64,000 nt of DNA from Augochlora pura (taxonomy: Eukaryota; Arthropoda; Insecta; Hymenoptera; Halictidae): assembly GCF_028453695.1 (NCBI RefSeq), contig NC_135773.1, forward strand, positions 3,472,001 to 3,536,000, read 5' to 3'. This document shows, piece after piece, positions 1 to 11,600 of the stretch (the stretch's first letter is position 1; each line of letters opens with the position of its first letter). The translations under genes were made by a program, and so were the position numbers. The notes beneath the pieces were generated by a model. That model did no database searches and had not been told where the DNA came from. It was given only the letters and a program-made list of their open reading frames with translations.

Positions 1-760
1 TCTTTGTGATTTATCATAACCTTATTTCATACCTCCATACGATTTTCACTGGCATGTCGCTTTTTTCTACTCGGTTTTTCCACAAATTTGGATGTTTCCC
101 CATTATCGGTTACTTCTTCTTTATCTATACTCATTATATCCAATATTATATGTTTACAAAGATTCTAAATATGTCTCTCACTCAATTACTGAATAACCAT
201 GTGCTCTTTCCGTGCTATGTGATCGCGACTCGACTTGATTCATTACATACAGGTACACAATATTTTTACATATAACAAAGTATGTATTATATTTACTGTT
301 ACTATACCATTTCTGTAAATAGAAGTAAATGAAGTCTATGTTAAACTTTATTGCAATATCGGTTTACAGTAACAAATCTTCTCTTGAGTTGTCAGAGAGA
401 GTCAATACAAAAATTTCCGGTGCTTTGATTCGTTGACGATATACTGATGAGACAGTGCTGTCGCCCTAACAGTCAAAGAAAAAGAAGAAAAACGAGTGAG
501 CAAGAAAGTATGACATTTAGCGTTGGCGCGCCATCAGAGACATGCGGCACAAAGTTCGATTTTTAAAGAAGTTTCAAATAATAAACTCACAAGATTCTGG
601 AAAACGTATTTGCAAAATCTATTTTTGCGTCTGTTTATTACATAAAATAGTTTTGTACATTAAAGAGCAATAATACGATATAAATGATGTACCAATTTTA
701 TTTATTACTTATTAATTATTGCATTATTGAAATAGTAGTTTTATCACAGATTTAACGTTG
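1..760. other. AT-rich non-coding DNA
   Basis: I see no supported gene here. An 89-codon open frame near the left edge has low-complexity hydrophobic content and no splice or family support, so it is treated as chance. The only structure is the repeat fragment at about 375-560, listed separately. A run of alternating TA at about 780-791 lies just upstream of the next ORF. Confidence 0.6.
375..560 (-). repeat. Dispersed repeat family, copy A (partial)
   Basis: This segment shares the core of the repeat seen at about 62331-62712. In both, a CAGTGCTG block is followed by a short C-rich stretch, then AGTCAA, an A/G-rich run, and ACGAGTGAGYAAGA. The left edge carries a degraded form of the terminal motif (TCTCTTGAGTT...GAGAGAG). 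Divergence is high, so the limits are approximate. Orientation is the same as copy D and opposite to copies B and C. Confidence 0.6.
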
Positions 761-814
761 TCTAGTACATGGTAGAAAGATATATATATATGTAGTAGAT
801 ATTGCTTTTTATTA

Positions 815-1884
815 ATGGAAACTCCAAAATCGAAGTGTAAGTGTGAGAAGTGTGATTCGTATATTTGTGATTGTAGTCCACCATCAACATCATCACCATC
901 TAGAAAGCGCGAAGCTGACGAACCATCAACATCAGTAGAGGTACCAGTATAGCGGCTAAAGTTGCTAAGTTGATTAGTGAAAGAAGAGTTGCATTGTCAT
1001 CAGAACCGGTTTCACCTAGGATTGATCCACCTTTGAGTGCTGGAGATAGACGATTACCATCTTTAGAATCCGAATTATCATCACCGTCTGTGACGTTAAT
1101 TGAGCGAAAATTGTCAACTGTTACTGTTTCATCTGCATCATCTGATTCTGACACTGACCCATTTGAAGCTCCTGCTGTGGTCGTAACTCCTAAAGAAATA
1201 TCATCTGCTTCTGAAACTGTTAGTCCTACTGTTTTATCTGTGCATCCTTCACCGTCTGTTAGTGTGAGTGATTTGTCTTTGGATAATAATTTATTAACCA
1301 GAGGAAGAATGTCTGAAGTTGTGGGTTATGTTCCGTATGGTTTACAGATGCGAATGGTACAACGCCATCGTTGGGTAGCGTATGATTTAGTGTTGAACTG
1401 GGGCCGGACGTATAGTTTGCTGGCTTTTCATGTTGCTGCAAATCGCTCGCGTATGCGAGCGGATTATTTAGCGTTGGAGTCTGTTACTCCATTTACCCAG
1501 ATTACGCGGTTTCCATCAACAACAGTTATGGTGGATGTTGAGCATCGGAAGTTTGGTGGTATTGTTAGGCGTATCATGAACGCAGCGGACGTTCCGAGTA
1601 GATTCATGGAGAAACAAATGCTTTCATGTTCAGGTCGTTCAGGGCAAGGTCAACAGCCCAATTTTACTGCGGCGCCCGAAGGTATAACCAATTTTACTGC
1701 GGCGCCCGAAGGTATAACCAATCTCACTGATGCTAAACGATCTTGGGATAAAGGTTTTGAAGAACTGATGACGTTGTTACATGCCGGTAATGAGAATGAT
1801 TGGTTCGACACCGGCATATTTGATAGGGAAATGTTTGAAAGTTATTATCAGATTGTGTGGCATGATAATTCCACACAAGGATAA
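815..1884 (+). pseudogene. Unrecognised intronless ORF interrupted by a frameshift
   Basis: Two overlapping frames look like one gene. Frame 1 starts at ATG 815 and runs 45 codons to TAG 950-952. It encodes a cysteine cluster (KCKCEKC...CDC) followed by a Ser/Pro-rich stretch. The second frame is open from 919 to TAA 1882-1884, about 321 codons, and continues Ser/Thr/Pro-rich before a more ordered, basic and aromatic C-terminal half. The shift from the first frame to the second is -1, near 949, with no recognisable slippery heptamer, so a small indel is likelier than programmed frameshifting. The longer frame has no early ATG; its first is at 1309. There are no introns, unlike most neighbours. 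An AATAAA follows at 2025. I do not recognise the family. A retrocopy, a transposon accessory gene or an old captured viral gene are all possible. Confidence 0.5.
1661..1720 (+). repeat. Perfect 30-bp tandem duplication inside the unknown ORF
   Basis: A 30-bp unit occurs twice in succession (1661-1690 and 1691-1720) and is followed by a partial, diverged third start. The length is a multiple of three, so the frame is kept and a ten-residue unit (ending in the residues APEGIT) is doubled. The two copies are identical, which points to a recent event. Confidence 0.9.
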
Positions 1885-2024
1885 AAAGAAGAGTGTTGAG
1901 TGAATATTGATGTTAAATTGTTATTAACATTGATGAGTGAATGAGAATGTGTGTGACTTAATTTTGTTACAGTTATTTTGTTTTAGTGTATATATATGTA
2001 GTACTGACTATTTACATTTTTAGA

Positions 2025-2030
2025 AATAAA
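2025..2030 (+). terminator. Poly(A) signal AATAAA
   Basis: A canonical hexamer lies about 140 bp after the stop codon of the unknown ORF on the same strand. It is the nearest such signal and would suit a short 3' UTR. The call is by position only. Confidence 0.4.
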
Positions 2031-2178
2031 TTATGTTACTCCGCACGTTATTACCAAACTACAAATATTTATGCAAACTTAAATGTTCATCGATCGATCT
2101 AAGCAGAAATTAGATAAGACTTCGTTTGCAAGTTTTTGGTATCTTAAATAAGAATGTTAAATATAATAAAATCCTTAT

Positions 2179-2184
2179 TTTATT
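2179..2184 (-). terminator. Poly(A) signal (AATAAA on the minus strand)
   Basis: A TTTATT on the plus strand lies about 200 bp downstream of the coiled-coil gene's stop codon on its own strand. It is a plausible 3' end for that gene, judged by position only. Confidence 0.35.
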
Positions 2185-2381
2185 GTTTCTCATTATCGCA
2201 TAGTTTGGTTTCATTAAAGTGGCCGTTAATTGCACGTTGTTGCATATGTACTCAGCTGATCAACATTTTGTGTTCCATTAAAATACTGCTCGCGTCGTCT
2301 AAACTTTAAAATAGTTAAATTAAATTAAATAAATTGAATGACTAAGATATATTCTCTGTAACGGAGCTTCAATCTCCATTT

Positions 2382-5300
2382 CTAGGTCTGAGAAAATGGC
2401 ACAACTCTTTCATCATCTTCTCCTTCTTGATTTTCTCGAAGTTTACGTGATCCTGTATAAACAAAGATTTAAAGTTGTGCATTACAAATTGGAGTATGCT
2501 AGATATTAACTTACCCTCAACAACACTGCTGTTAGTACTGCAGAAACCAAATGACTTCACTGGTATCGTCTGACAACCCTGATCTTTTCTGTTCTCGCGC
2601 CAACGTCTACAGACATCGCATTCCCATGAATTCATATCGCTTATGGTTTTCTGAAGTTTCTGAATTTCCAAACTCAGATCTGCATTCTGTAAGAAATGAT
2701 TCAAATGAAAATTTCGTTTATATTGGAATTAGGAGACCTTGTACTTAACCCATACCTCATTACGGAGAGAAAGCAATTGCTCCTCTAATTCCTTATACTT
2801 CTTCTGGTATGGGAAATTTTCAGATTGGATCTGATTTTCCAACGCAGCCAGTTTTTCATTCTTTGACATCAGTTGCAGCTCCAAGTCCTGAATCTTCTTA
2901 AGTACCTGTGATTTGTCGTTCCCTTCGGCAACGCTATATTGTACTTGCTTCTTCATGTTCTCGTTGCTCGTGGTGGTGTTGTTCCATAATCGATAATTAA
3001 ATCCTCCGATATTGTTGTTGATGCTCTTGTTGCTTCTGGACCGCTTCTGAAGTTCTCCGATCTCACTCTTCAACCTTTCGTTCTCTTCCTTCATGATCTT
3101 CAGGGTCTCCTTCAGTTTCGAGATCTCAATGTCTCGTTCGTGAATGATCGACGCACATTTTCCAAGCTCGATATCCAGATCTTTATTTTTAGAAGCCAAA
3201 TCTCGTATCTTGTTGGCGCACTCTTTCAGATTCTTCTCCTTCTGGTTCAGTTCAGATAGTTCGTAAGCGATCTTGTTCTCATCGTGAAGTGATTCGTCTA
3301 GTTTCTCTAGCTTCACTTTCACCTGCAAGTGTGACTCATCCAGTTTACTCTTATACAGTTGCAATGCCTTCATTACCTCAAAGTTCTCCTTGGATAAGTT
3401 GTCGCACTGCCGTCTTGAGTCCGCCAGTGCCTTCATGATCTCATACTTTTCACCCTGTAGTTCAGTGACCCGGTTCCATGCGCCTTCCAAAATGTTAGGC
3501 TCTTTCTTGCTAGAGTCTCTGGACTGATCCATTATTGACGCGTCCCGTATTGAAATGTTTGTGTCACTGCTGTTTAGTTTTGTCTCTATCAGTCTTTTGG
3601 AGCTGTTCAGCTTGCTTTGCAAATCAAGGTTTTCCTTTTTCAATATCCGAATCACGTTCTTGTTCTGTCGCGTCTTGACGTCGTCATCTTTTAACGTCTT
3701 CTCCGTATAAATCTGCAATCTGGTCTTTAGGGCGTCAATCTGGTCATGAAGCTTTTCGTTCTCCTCGTTTAGGCTGTCTAGCTTCGTCTCCAGTTCTACG
3801 ATGCGAGTATTCTCAGTGTAACGGGAATGCAGCTTGCTCTCGAGTTCAGAGATCTCGGCGCTTCTCTCCTTGATGATCGCCGCATACTCCTCCAGCTCCT
3901 CGTTTAGTTCTTTGTTCTTTTCCTGAAGTTGTCGCACCTGACTAGCATTCTCGTTGATCTTCTTCTCCTGTTGAATCAGTTGCAACTTCTTGTATTCTAG
4001 CTCCAGAGCGATGGTATTTTTCTCGAGTAAAAGCTCGTCGAGCTTGCTCTCGTGTATCGATATATTTGAAACGTCGTATTTAGTCTCGTACGAGGATAGA
4101 GTCTTTTTGATTTCGGTATTTTCCTGCAATAGCAAATCATACATGGCCTTGGTATCGAGCAATTGCGTCAGAGTCTGGTTCCTGATTTCTTGAAGCTCCA
4201 TTACACGATTACTAGCGCCTTCCAAATTATTCTGCAGCCTCTTGTTAATCTCTTTTAACTCCTCTATCTCTGCCTCAGCTCTGAATTTGCTGGTGCTGCA
4301 TCTAATCTTTCGCTCCAATCTAGCGTTCTTCTGCTGGAATTCCTCGTACTTCGCTCTCAGCTCATTTAATTCCTCCATCATAGCGACGTTCCTGTTGCTT
4401 AGCTGTTTGCTCAGCCCAGCATTTTTTATTTCCTCCGCCTTTAATTTGTCCTTCATCGTTTCGAGTTGCTCCTCCTTCTCCTTCTTTAATTCTTCGATTT
4501 CCTGTCTGCATCGCTCTATGATTACTTTCTGGTCGCCGACATGGTCTTTCAGCATCTCATATTCCGGCAAGATAGCCTGAAGTTTAGTCCTGTACTCGGA
4601 TAACGAGTCGCATTTACTCTTCAAGATTGCTGAAATATCCTCTATGTGCGCAGTTTTTTGATCCAACTGCTGACATGCTTCATTATAAGCTTCTGTCAGT
4701 TGTTCGAGTTCCATTCTTATTAGCTTCATGTTTTGATTGTTCTTCTTAATCTGGGACGTATTCGCATCGATGATGTTCTTTAACTGCTTTTCGTTGACCT
4801 CGAGCTCCTCCACGACGCTGTTCATCTCCAGGTTCTTCGTCTTGCAACAGTCCAGGGCACGAGAGAGTTCGTTGATCTTCTTCTCGTATATCTCGGTTTC
4901 TGCCTTGAGTTTTAATTGGAACTCCAGCTCCTTGCTCTTGAAAATTTCTTGCATCTCTCTCTCCTTTTTCTGAGCTACAAAGATCGCATCTTCTTGCTTG
5001 CTGTCTGTATTGTACAACTTCTCGTAATCTGTCTGCAGGTTGTGCAGGTCCACTTCGAGCGTTTTTGTGTTTTCTCTGAGAACCTCGTTCTCACGAGAAC
5101 ATTCCCTAAGGAGACAGTCCAGATGAGAGATCTTGTTTTCGTATCCCCTCTGGCTGTGCTCCCGTTCTGTCAGTTCCATCTGTAACTTCTCAATCTCGCC
5201 CTCTAGCTCCCTCGCCCAGGTTGTTGCACGTTTCTCTGTATCAGCACTCTGCTGTATCTCATCCTCCAATATCCGTTTCTCCCCCTCATACATTTCCCGC

Positions 5301-6784
5301 ATTGATTTGATCATTTCCTGTTCTTTTGAGACCAATGTCTGCAACAGGATTAGGAAAATCTCGTTGACAGATTGTTTGGAGATCTCCGCGGAATTGATGC
5401 TGCATTTAAGAGATCTTAACTCCTGCATCATGCACTGTTTGATGTCGCTCAACTCCTCGTTTAGACTCTCAATGTCACCAATGCGAGCCTTTTCCTTGCA
5501 AGAAGTTCTTTCGTCTTGTTTCTCTTCAATACTCTTCAGCTTATTCAGCTCCTCCTTTAACTTCAGATTTTCGTCAACATATTTGTTTAACGTGTCGCTC
5601 AACATCCGCAGATTATTCTCTGATTCTTCGCCGTAGTGCCGGTACTGCGTGGACATCGACTCGCGTTCCTTGTTCAATAACTCCTTGTACTTATTGTCCA
5701 TGGTGTTTGCAATCAGTAAGTCGTTTTTTAAGGACTCAATCAACGCATCCTTACTATCCCGTTCAACCTTCAACTCTTCCAACTCCATTTCTAAACTCAA
5801 TCTCTGACTCTCAAGCATCTTCTCTCGAGCAGAAAACGGCTCGAGATTCTTGCTTATATTGACCAGGTCACTCTCAACAATCTGTATTTTCTCCATTACA
5901 ATGTTCTCGTTCATATACAACTCCTGTTTCATTTCCTCATTGCTGGTTCTAAAACTGTCCATCCCATTCAACAAATTCGCCTTTTCGTCCTTGAACTGAT
6001 TCAATGTAACAATAACGTTTGAATCATTCTTCCTCATCTCATTGATGTCAACCATCAGTTGATTGATGTAGCTCTGAATCTGGTCCAATCTGCAACTGTT
6101 TTTTTCGGTATGTTTTTTCAGAGTAAATGTTGACTCTTCTTCCATAGTCAATTCCAGTTTGTCATGGTTTGTCTTCAGTGTCTGCAATTCGTTATTTAGT
6201 GTCTGAACCCTCTCCTCAATAAAACTAATGCCCCTATCATCAACAAAATTAACCTCTTGGGACATTCCATGGTTGCTTGTGTTCAGTTCCTGGTTGATCT
6301 TATTTTTTAGGTTCTCTGTACCTTTCAGAGTATTTTGACTCTCGTTCAGATTCTCTAAATGAGTGCATTGATTGCAAGATATTACCTTTAAGTTACTTAG
6401 CTTTTTGTTCTGTCGAATCAGTCTGTTGATCTTTCCCTCCAAGGTTGCAACCTTGTTGACAAGTGCCTCATGATCATCGCCCTGGAGGAGTTCCTTGTAA
6501 GTGTTTTCCGCACTTTCGTCAAGTAATTTCCCATTGCGAGAACTATTGACATCCTCGATAGTCTGAACCAAGTCGTTCGAAAGTTTCGTATTCTCTTCAT
6601 ACAGCGTCGTTACTTTGGTCTTCAGTTTTATGATTTCTGCCTTCAGAAGGTTGTTTTCCGATTGTAAATTGTTCATGCTGTCTCTAGAGGGACTTTTGAC
6701 CGTCTCCAAGGACTGCTCCATCTTCATCTTCAGTACCTCGCACTTCTCTTTCAGCTCGTCGATCTCTTCGATTTTTTCCATCAA
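2382..6784 (-). CDS. Very long coiled-coil protein (unassigned)
   Basis: The model is three exons on the minus strand: 6784-2756, 2686-2515 and 2452-2382, giving 1423 aa. Donors (GAG/GTATGG, GAGG/GTAAGTT) and acceptors (TTTCTTACAG, TTTATACAG) are good and the phases close. Nearly the whole protein is Glu/Lys/Leu-rich heptad sequence, so it should form an extended parallel coiled coil, as in centrosomal, Golgi-tether or kinesin-tail proteins. No motor, GRIP or other defining domain is visible. A short Cys/Trp patch (CDVCRRW, then CQT) sits near the C-terminus. The start at ATG 6784 is the first ATG after two in-frame stops; coiled-coil-like coding continues upstream of them (next feature). The protein may therefore be an N-terminally truncated remnant that still keeps 1343 open codons in one exon. 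The exact family is not known. Confidence 0.7.
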
Positions 6785-6982
6785 GTCAGTAGAGAGCACG
6801 TCGTTTGCCGCCTATAAATACTCGTTCTTCTCCACGAGAGCCGCTATCTTTTATTTGTACAGGCACTCGTGATCGAACAGGAGGAACTTGCTCTCTTTGA
6901 TGTCTTTTGGCTCCAAGTTTTCGTTCCTCTCGGTAAATGTCGGCGATCGTAGCAGACAACTACATTTGACTAGACTGATATG
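6785..6982 (-). pseudogene. Upstream in-frame extension of the coiled-coil gene with two stops
   Basis: Reading the minus strand in the frame of the long coiled-coil ORF, 66 codons separate ATG 6784 from an upstream TGA (6983-6985). They include TAA at 6851-6853 and TAG at 6812-6814. The residues between and around the stops (KIAALVEKNEY, then AANDVLSTDL) have the same composition as the downstream coiled coil. The TAG would be a Gln codon after one C-to-T change. A 48-nt intron (GTACAA...TTTATAG) could remove both stops, but it would be unusually short and would delete sequence that looks coding. Decay of the 5' part is the simpler reading. Confidence 0.55.
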
Positions 6983-6985
6983 TCA

Positions 6986-8439
6986 CTGGCCATCTTTCAT
7001 TTGAATTTGAACTTCCTGTCAGCTGATTGGCTGCCTCGGTCATAGATTCACTATGAACGAGATAGACAAACACGCGAAGAGAATAGATGAATACGCAAGA
7101 GCCATCTATAGAAGAATACATAGCCACTACGTAGTCGCCTTAGTACTTCGTAAATGTGTATTCGCCTTTTCATTTTGAAATTCCAAAAAAGATCAATCTC
7201 TGATGAACGGATTGACGCCTGCTGCTCACTACATAATATCACGTGATTCATTTTTATGCACAATACTGTGGACACTATTCCCAGAGACTGCATTTATTCG
7301 CAATCTTCCTCAGTTTTAAAATCTTTCTTCAGTTTTTGATTTTTTTCATCAATTGCATGTTTTTGATATTTTAAAAAATGCAACCCTGCTGTCTTCAGTG
7401 CCACAAGTTGAATTAATAAAAACATGTAAATACATAACTATCCTCCTCGTTGTAAGGATATACACAGATATGCTTTGTGATATTTATGACATTCTTATTC
7501 CGCTTAATGGCATTTTGTGTCAACAGAGATTTTCTTAATGCTGCAGGTCGTCTGAAAGAAGTTTCAAAACGAAATACATGGAAATCATCAATGCGATAAA
7601 GAAAAGTATGATTTAAATTCCAAGAACAGTTCTCATGGCTACTGTTACTTTTGATTATGAAAAACTTACGACAGATTTTCAATGATATCCTCATCGGTGT
7701 CGGAACTCACGAACTATCTTCTCAGAAAGCGAATCAAGCCATCGATTGAAACTTCCACCTATCTGAACGTCTGCAAGTTTCACTGTTTTAAAATTACACG
7801 AATTTACATGAGTACATATCTTACGAGTAACCAACCATTATTTTCCTGCTGAATTTACTTCGAAAATAAACGATCATCCTATCCGAATCAAACACTGACA
7901 TTTTACTGAACTGTTAGTTTAATGGGTGACGAGCATCAATATACGCATCGGTGTTCTGCAAGACTCCCCGACAGCATCGCGCTCCGATAGTGAGAATAGG
8001 ATTAGAAACTGCTTTGCCCTGATTGGCTGACGGTTCGATGTTAAAGTGGGATTCACTGCGAATTGGATGCACCGTAAACTGATGGAGATGCTTGCAAAAA
8101 CTAAGGGAGGTAAAAATATCTGTGCAAAATCCGCGGTATTACTGTACTGGATTTGAATCTATCTCTTTCTACTCATAGATGCTGTCTCCAGATATCAACT
8201 GCAGCATTATTACCGTGCATTTGCCATATGGCATTCCCACATTCTCATGGACGATCCGTAAACTTGCGTGACATACAACATCCGTGACGTCACTGATGAG
8301 CAATAAATCAGAATAAGGGCAGAGGACAGCGCAGTCGACCGACAAAAAGTGATCAATCACGATCATGAAAACAGTCTTAACAATCCTGCTACCCTCTATC
8401 CCTACTATTCTGAACTGCTCATTCGTAACGTCACGGATA
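6986..8439. other. Intergenic, motif-rich segment
   Basis: There is no supported gene. Several palindromic transcription-factor-like sites lie here: ATCACGTGAT at 7238-7247 (E-box core), GTGACGTCAC at 8284-8293 (CRE core), TCACGTGA at 8443-8450 just beyond, and two inverted CCAAT boxes in the context TGATTGGCTG (about 7024-7033 and 8020-8029). The segment is less AT-rich than the desert to its right. It could be a promoter region, or worn repeat copies that carry the same CCAAT context. Confidence 0.4.
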
Positions 8440-8690
8440 AAATCACGTGACAATTGTGAGAATGCACGGCAACAGCGGTACATTAGGACTGCTCAGGACC
8501 ATGCGGCCAGGAGTGCAACAGGAAACGATTGAGAAGCTTTTCGTATTGGAGAAAGAACTCGAAAATATAATATTGGAGGGAAATAGATTGTAGGGAAAAA
8601 TGCAACAGAAGTAGATTGAAGACACGATGGCCGAGAAGAGCGATTTGGATGGCATTAATCTCGAATTGTGATCCTAACTGATGCAACGAT
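8440..8690 (+). pseudogene. Decayed coiled-coil coding fragment
   Basis: On the plus strand one frame reads as Glu/Leu/Lys-rich helical sequence (for example QQETIEKLFVLEKELENI, then KMQQK, then IEDTMAEKSDLDGINLEL). It is broken by TAG, TAG and TGA codons, and at least the two TAGs could be mutated Gln codons. The composition matches the coiled-coil gene on the other strand 1.7 kb away. No splice-bounded intact exon can be drawn. It may be a displaced, inverted piece of the same or a related gene. Confidence 0.45.
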
Positions 8691-11600
8691 CTTACAAATC
8701 GTTAACTGTGGATGCATAGATGTAGACTGAAAATCAGCACGCGACACAAATCTGGAAAAACAGCTTGAAAGCATTGTTTCCGCGAAAATAAACAAAATAA
8801 TTGGTGGGTCATTCTGGATATTAATAAATATTAAGTTATTCTCATCGAACGATTTTATGAGCTTTTTCGTGATTTGATTGGAGTATATTGCTTACCGTAA
8901 ACATATGGGATAGCATAAACGTTGCGATTAAAGTAAGATCGTTGTTCGACAGTTCAAAGAAACTCTATTGCGTTACAGAACTAAAGTAGCACGTTTTAAT
9001 AAAAATATTAATTTTATTTTTGTATACTTTTTTAATTTTTACTTTTGTTTCTTATCTGTTATATCAAGTTGTACTCAAATATTAATAATATTTACAGTTT
9101 CTTAACTTTTGCCGGTAAGTGTATTTAAAAAGAATAATTTTATAGAAGCTCTACAGATCTACGAAGAAGAAGGCAAAAACGTGTACGATAAAAGTTTATG
9201 GGGGGACATTTCGAAAATGAATGTTTTTATTATGTAGTTTGAAAATCTATTTTAAAGATGAAAATTAAACATTTTTATTTTGAGTTTACGCTATTTCAAA
9301 TAACTTAAAATAAAATTCTTACAAAATCAATATGAAACTTGTATAAAATGATATGCAAATCATATAATGCGTTTGATATATTAAGAAAATTAGTTAGTTT
9401 GGAAATATATGTTTATTAACTGGGTTCAAGATTGCGTTATTAAATATATTTTTAGTATAAATATAATTCCTACAAATTGTGAATTTTATACGATAATGAC
9501 GTTTACAAATGTATAAAATACGACTAATTAAAGAAATGTAAAATATTTAAAACCCCCATATTAGCATTAATTAACTACATTTCTTCAATGGTGAAATAAA
9601 CTATTCTTTAAGTTTAATTTTTGTAAACTGAGTTATCTAATTACATATACACATTTATTAATAATTCTTTTGCAATTGCTCATTAATAAATCATTTAATA
9701 AATACGTGTATTATTACAATTTATATCTTTATCAAATGAATTCAAATTATTTTGTTGGATTCTTTGTATTTATTTATTGATTACGTACTAAACACATGCG
9801 ATTAACACATAAATATTTCTGCAATAAAGGCGTAAATTAAAAATTGTGGTTATGAGGTCAATAATGACAACATAAAACTGATATGTATTGAAAGTATTTT
9901 TCAAATTGTTTTCGTAATATATTTTATAGTAGAATAGCATTTAATAGAAAAGTAAATCTTTTTTATTGTAAGAATACTTGTTAGAGTATTTATTAATGTC
10001 ATATTAAATTCCATTAATCACAGAAAGCTCTTACATTAAAAGAAAATATTCCAGGAGTGTTGAATTTTTGTAATCTCTTCCATACGGTAATTTTTTTAAT
10101 TCAAAATTAAATTTATTGTTAAAATACTTTAGCGAATATCATGTAGCAGACCTTAATCTAAAGAATATCTGAAAATATGTCTTTAAAAGCTTGTGTCTTT
10201 GTTAAGCAAAGATACTTAACATATATGAATTTTTATAATATTATTAATAATTTTACTTACTGGATGTAGCATACAGAAATATTTAACAATTGTTACATAG
10301 AGTTTGTAGGTAATAAAATTTTCCATTTTTTATATCTTGAATTCGCCTATAAAATATTTTGAAGGATCATTTATATTGGCAGATTTTATTATGTAATTTT
10401 CTTTGTTATATTTTTTTCAAGGTGAACACAATGATGCAATTATAATATTAACTTGAATATATATTGACTTGAATTTTGTATAATATCTTTGATTCCTATG
10501 ATCAATAATAGCAAGTTTTTTAGAAAATCTGTAAACGTATTACTTTACCACAAACTATGATGTTAAAATTAAAAATTTAATGATGACTGAAATAGTGAAA
10601 ATTTTTCTGTTAAATAAATGTGATACAATTATTTTGATTTGATAAATATGCATAAGGGATATCAAAGTAATTTATGAAACTGGGTATAATACAAAATAAG
10701 CAATTGCATTTTTTATAACACTTTTTTCATTATCTTTTAAGACTATAGTAATAATTAATAACAAGAAAAAAACCTTCTTCATCAATGTGTCTACAGTAAT
10801 TATTAAAAGGTACAATTAGCAAATTACTATATTGTGTATTCACTTTGTGTAATAATAGATAATGATATACTTATAATATTTTTTTTATAATCATAGCGCG
10901 ATTTTCTTTTCACGTGCTCAATCGTTTTCTACAAATATAGTATCGTATCTAATTCTTTATATTTATATATTTATATATCCAGTTGGATTATTATCAATCA
11001 TTTACTTTTACTGTTATTTATATCAAGTAACCGAATACTAAAAATACAAATGTTTTGCATACAGCATGTTTTAAAGTCATCAGACTTCGTTTGGAGCTGG
11101 TGATCTTAAAACGTATATCCATGTACATGATAAAATATTTGTGGCATTGCAAACAAAATTAAGGAGCTTATAACGAATTTATTGTATATATGTATAGATG
11201 GGCACAAGAGTGAAGTTTATTTGATATAATATAGTTTGCACCAAAACGATGGTATGTTAAATGTGTCTACAAACACCAATTACACTCATTGAGCGTCGCA
11301 AATACACCATTTTTTAAAAAATTGTACCGAATATTAACATTTGTTACATATTATAATCAATGCATGATCTTTGGTGTATTAGAATTATTTTTATTATAAT
11401 ACGTACATGTTATATGCAATTATATGGCAGACAAACTTTAGAAGCTCCTTAATTATGTGAACATGCAAAAGATTTACTTATCTTTAAAATATTTATATTT
11501 ACACACAAAGCTTAGTTTGTTTATAATCTATACAATCATATAAATGTAATATTCAATGATAAAATTGTAACATAATAATTCCTAGCTTAACATTCTAGTA

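Noticed and set aside
6..275. 89-codon open frame at the left edge
   Set aside because: Hydrophobic low-complexity translation in AT-rich DNA, no splice context or family match.
949..955. Programmed -1 frameshift in the unknown ORF
   Set aside because: No X XXY YYZ slippery heptamer or obvious downstream pseudoknot at the frame change.
3990..5636. Several plus-strand ORFs of 67-167 codons inside the coiled-coil gene
   Set aside because: They are antisense shadows of Glu/Lys-rich codons, with Ser/Phe/Leu-rich translations typical of such shadows.
10861..11500. Possible microRNA hairpin in the desert
   Set aside because: No stem longer than a few AT pairs and no known insect microRNA seed could be recognised by eye; a folding program would be needed.
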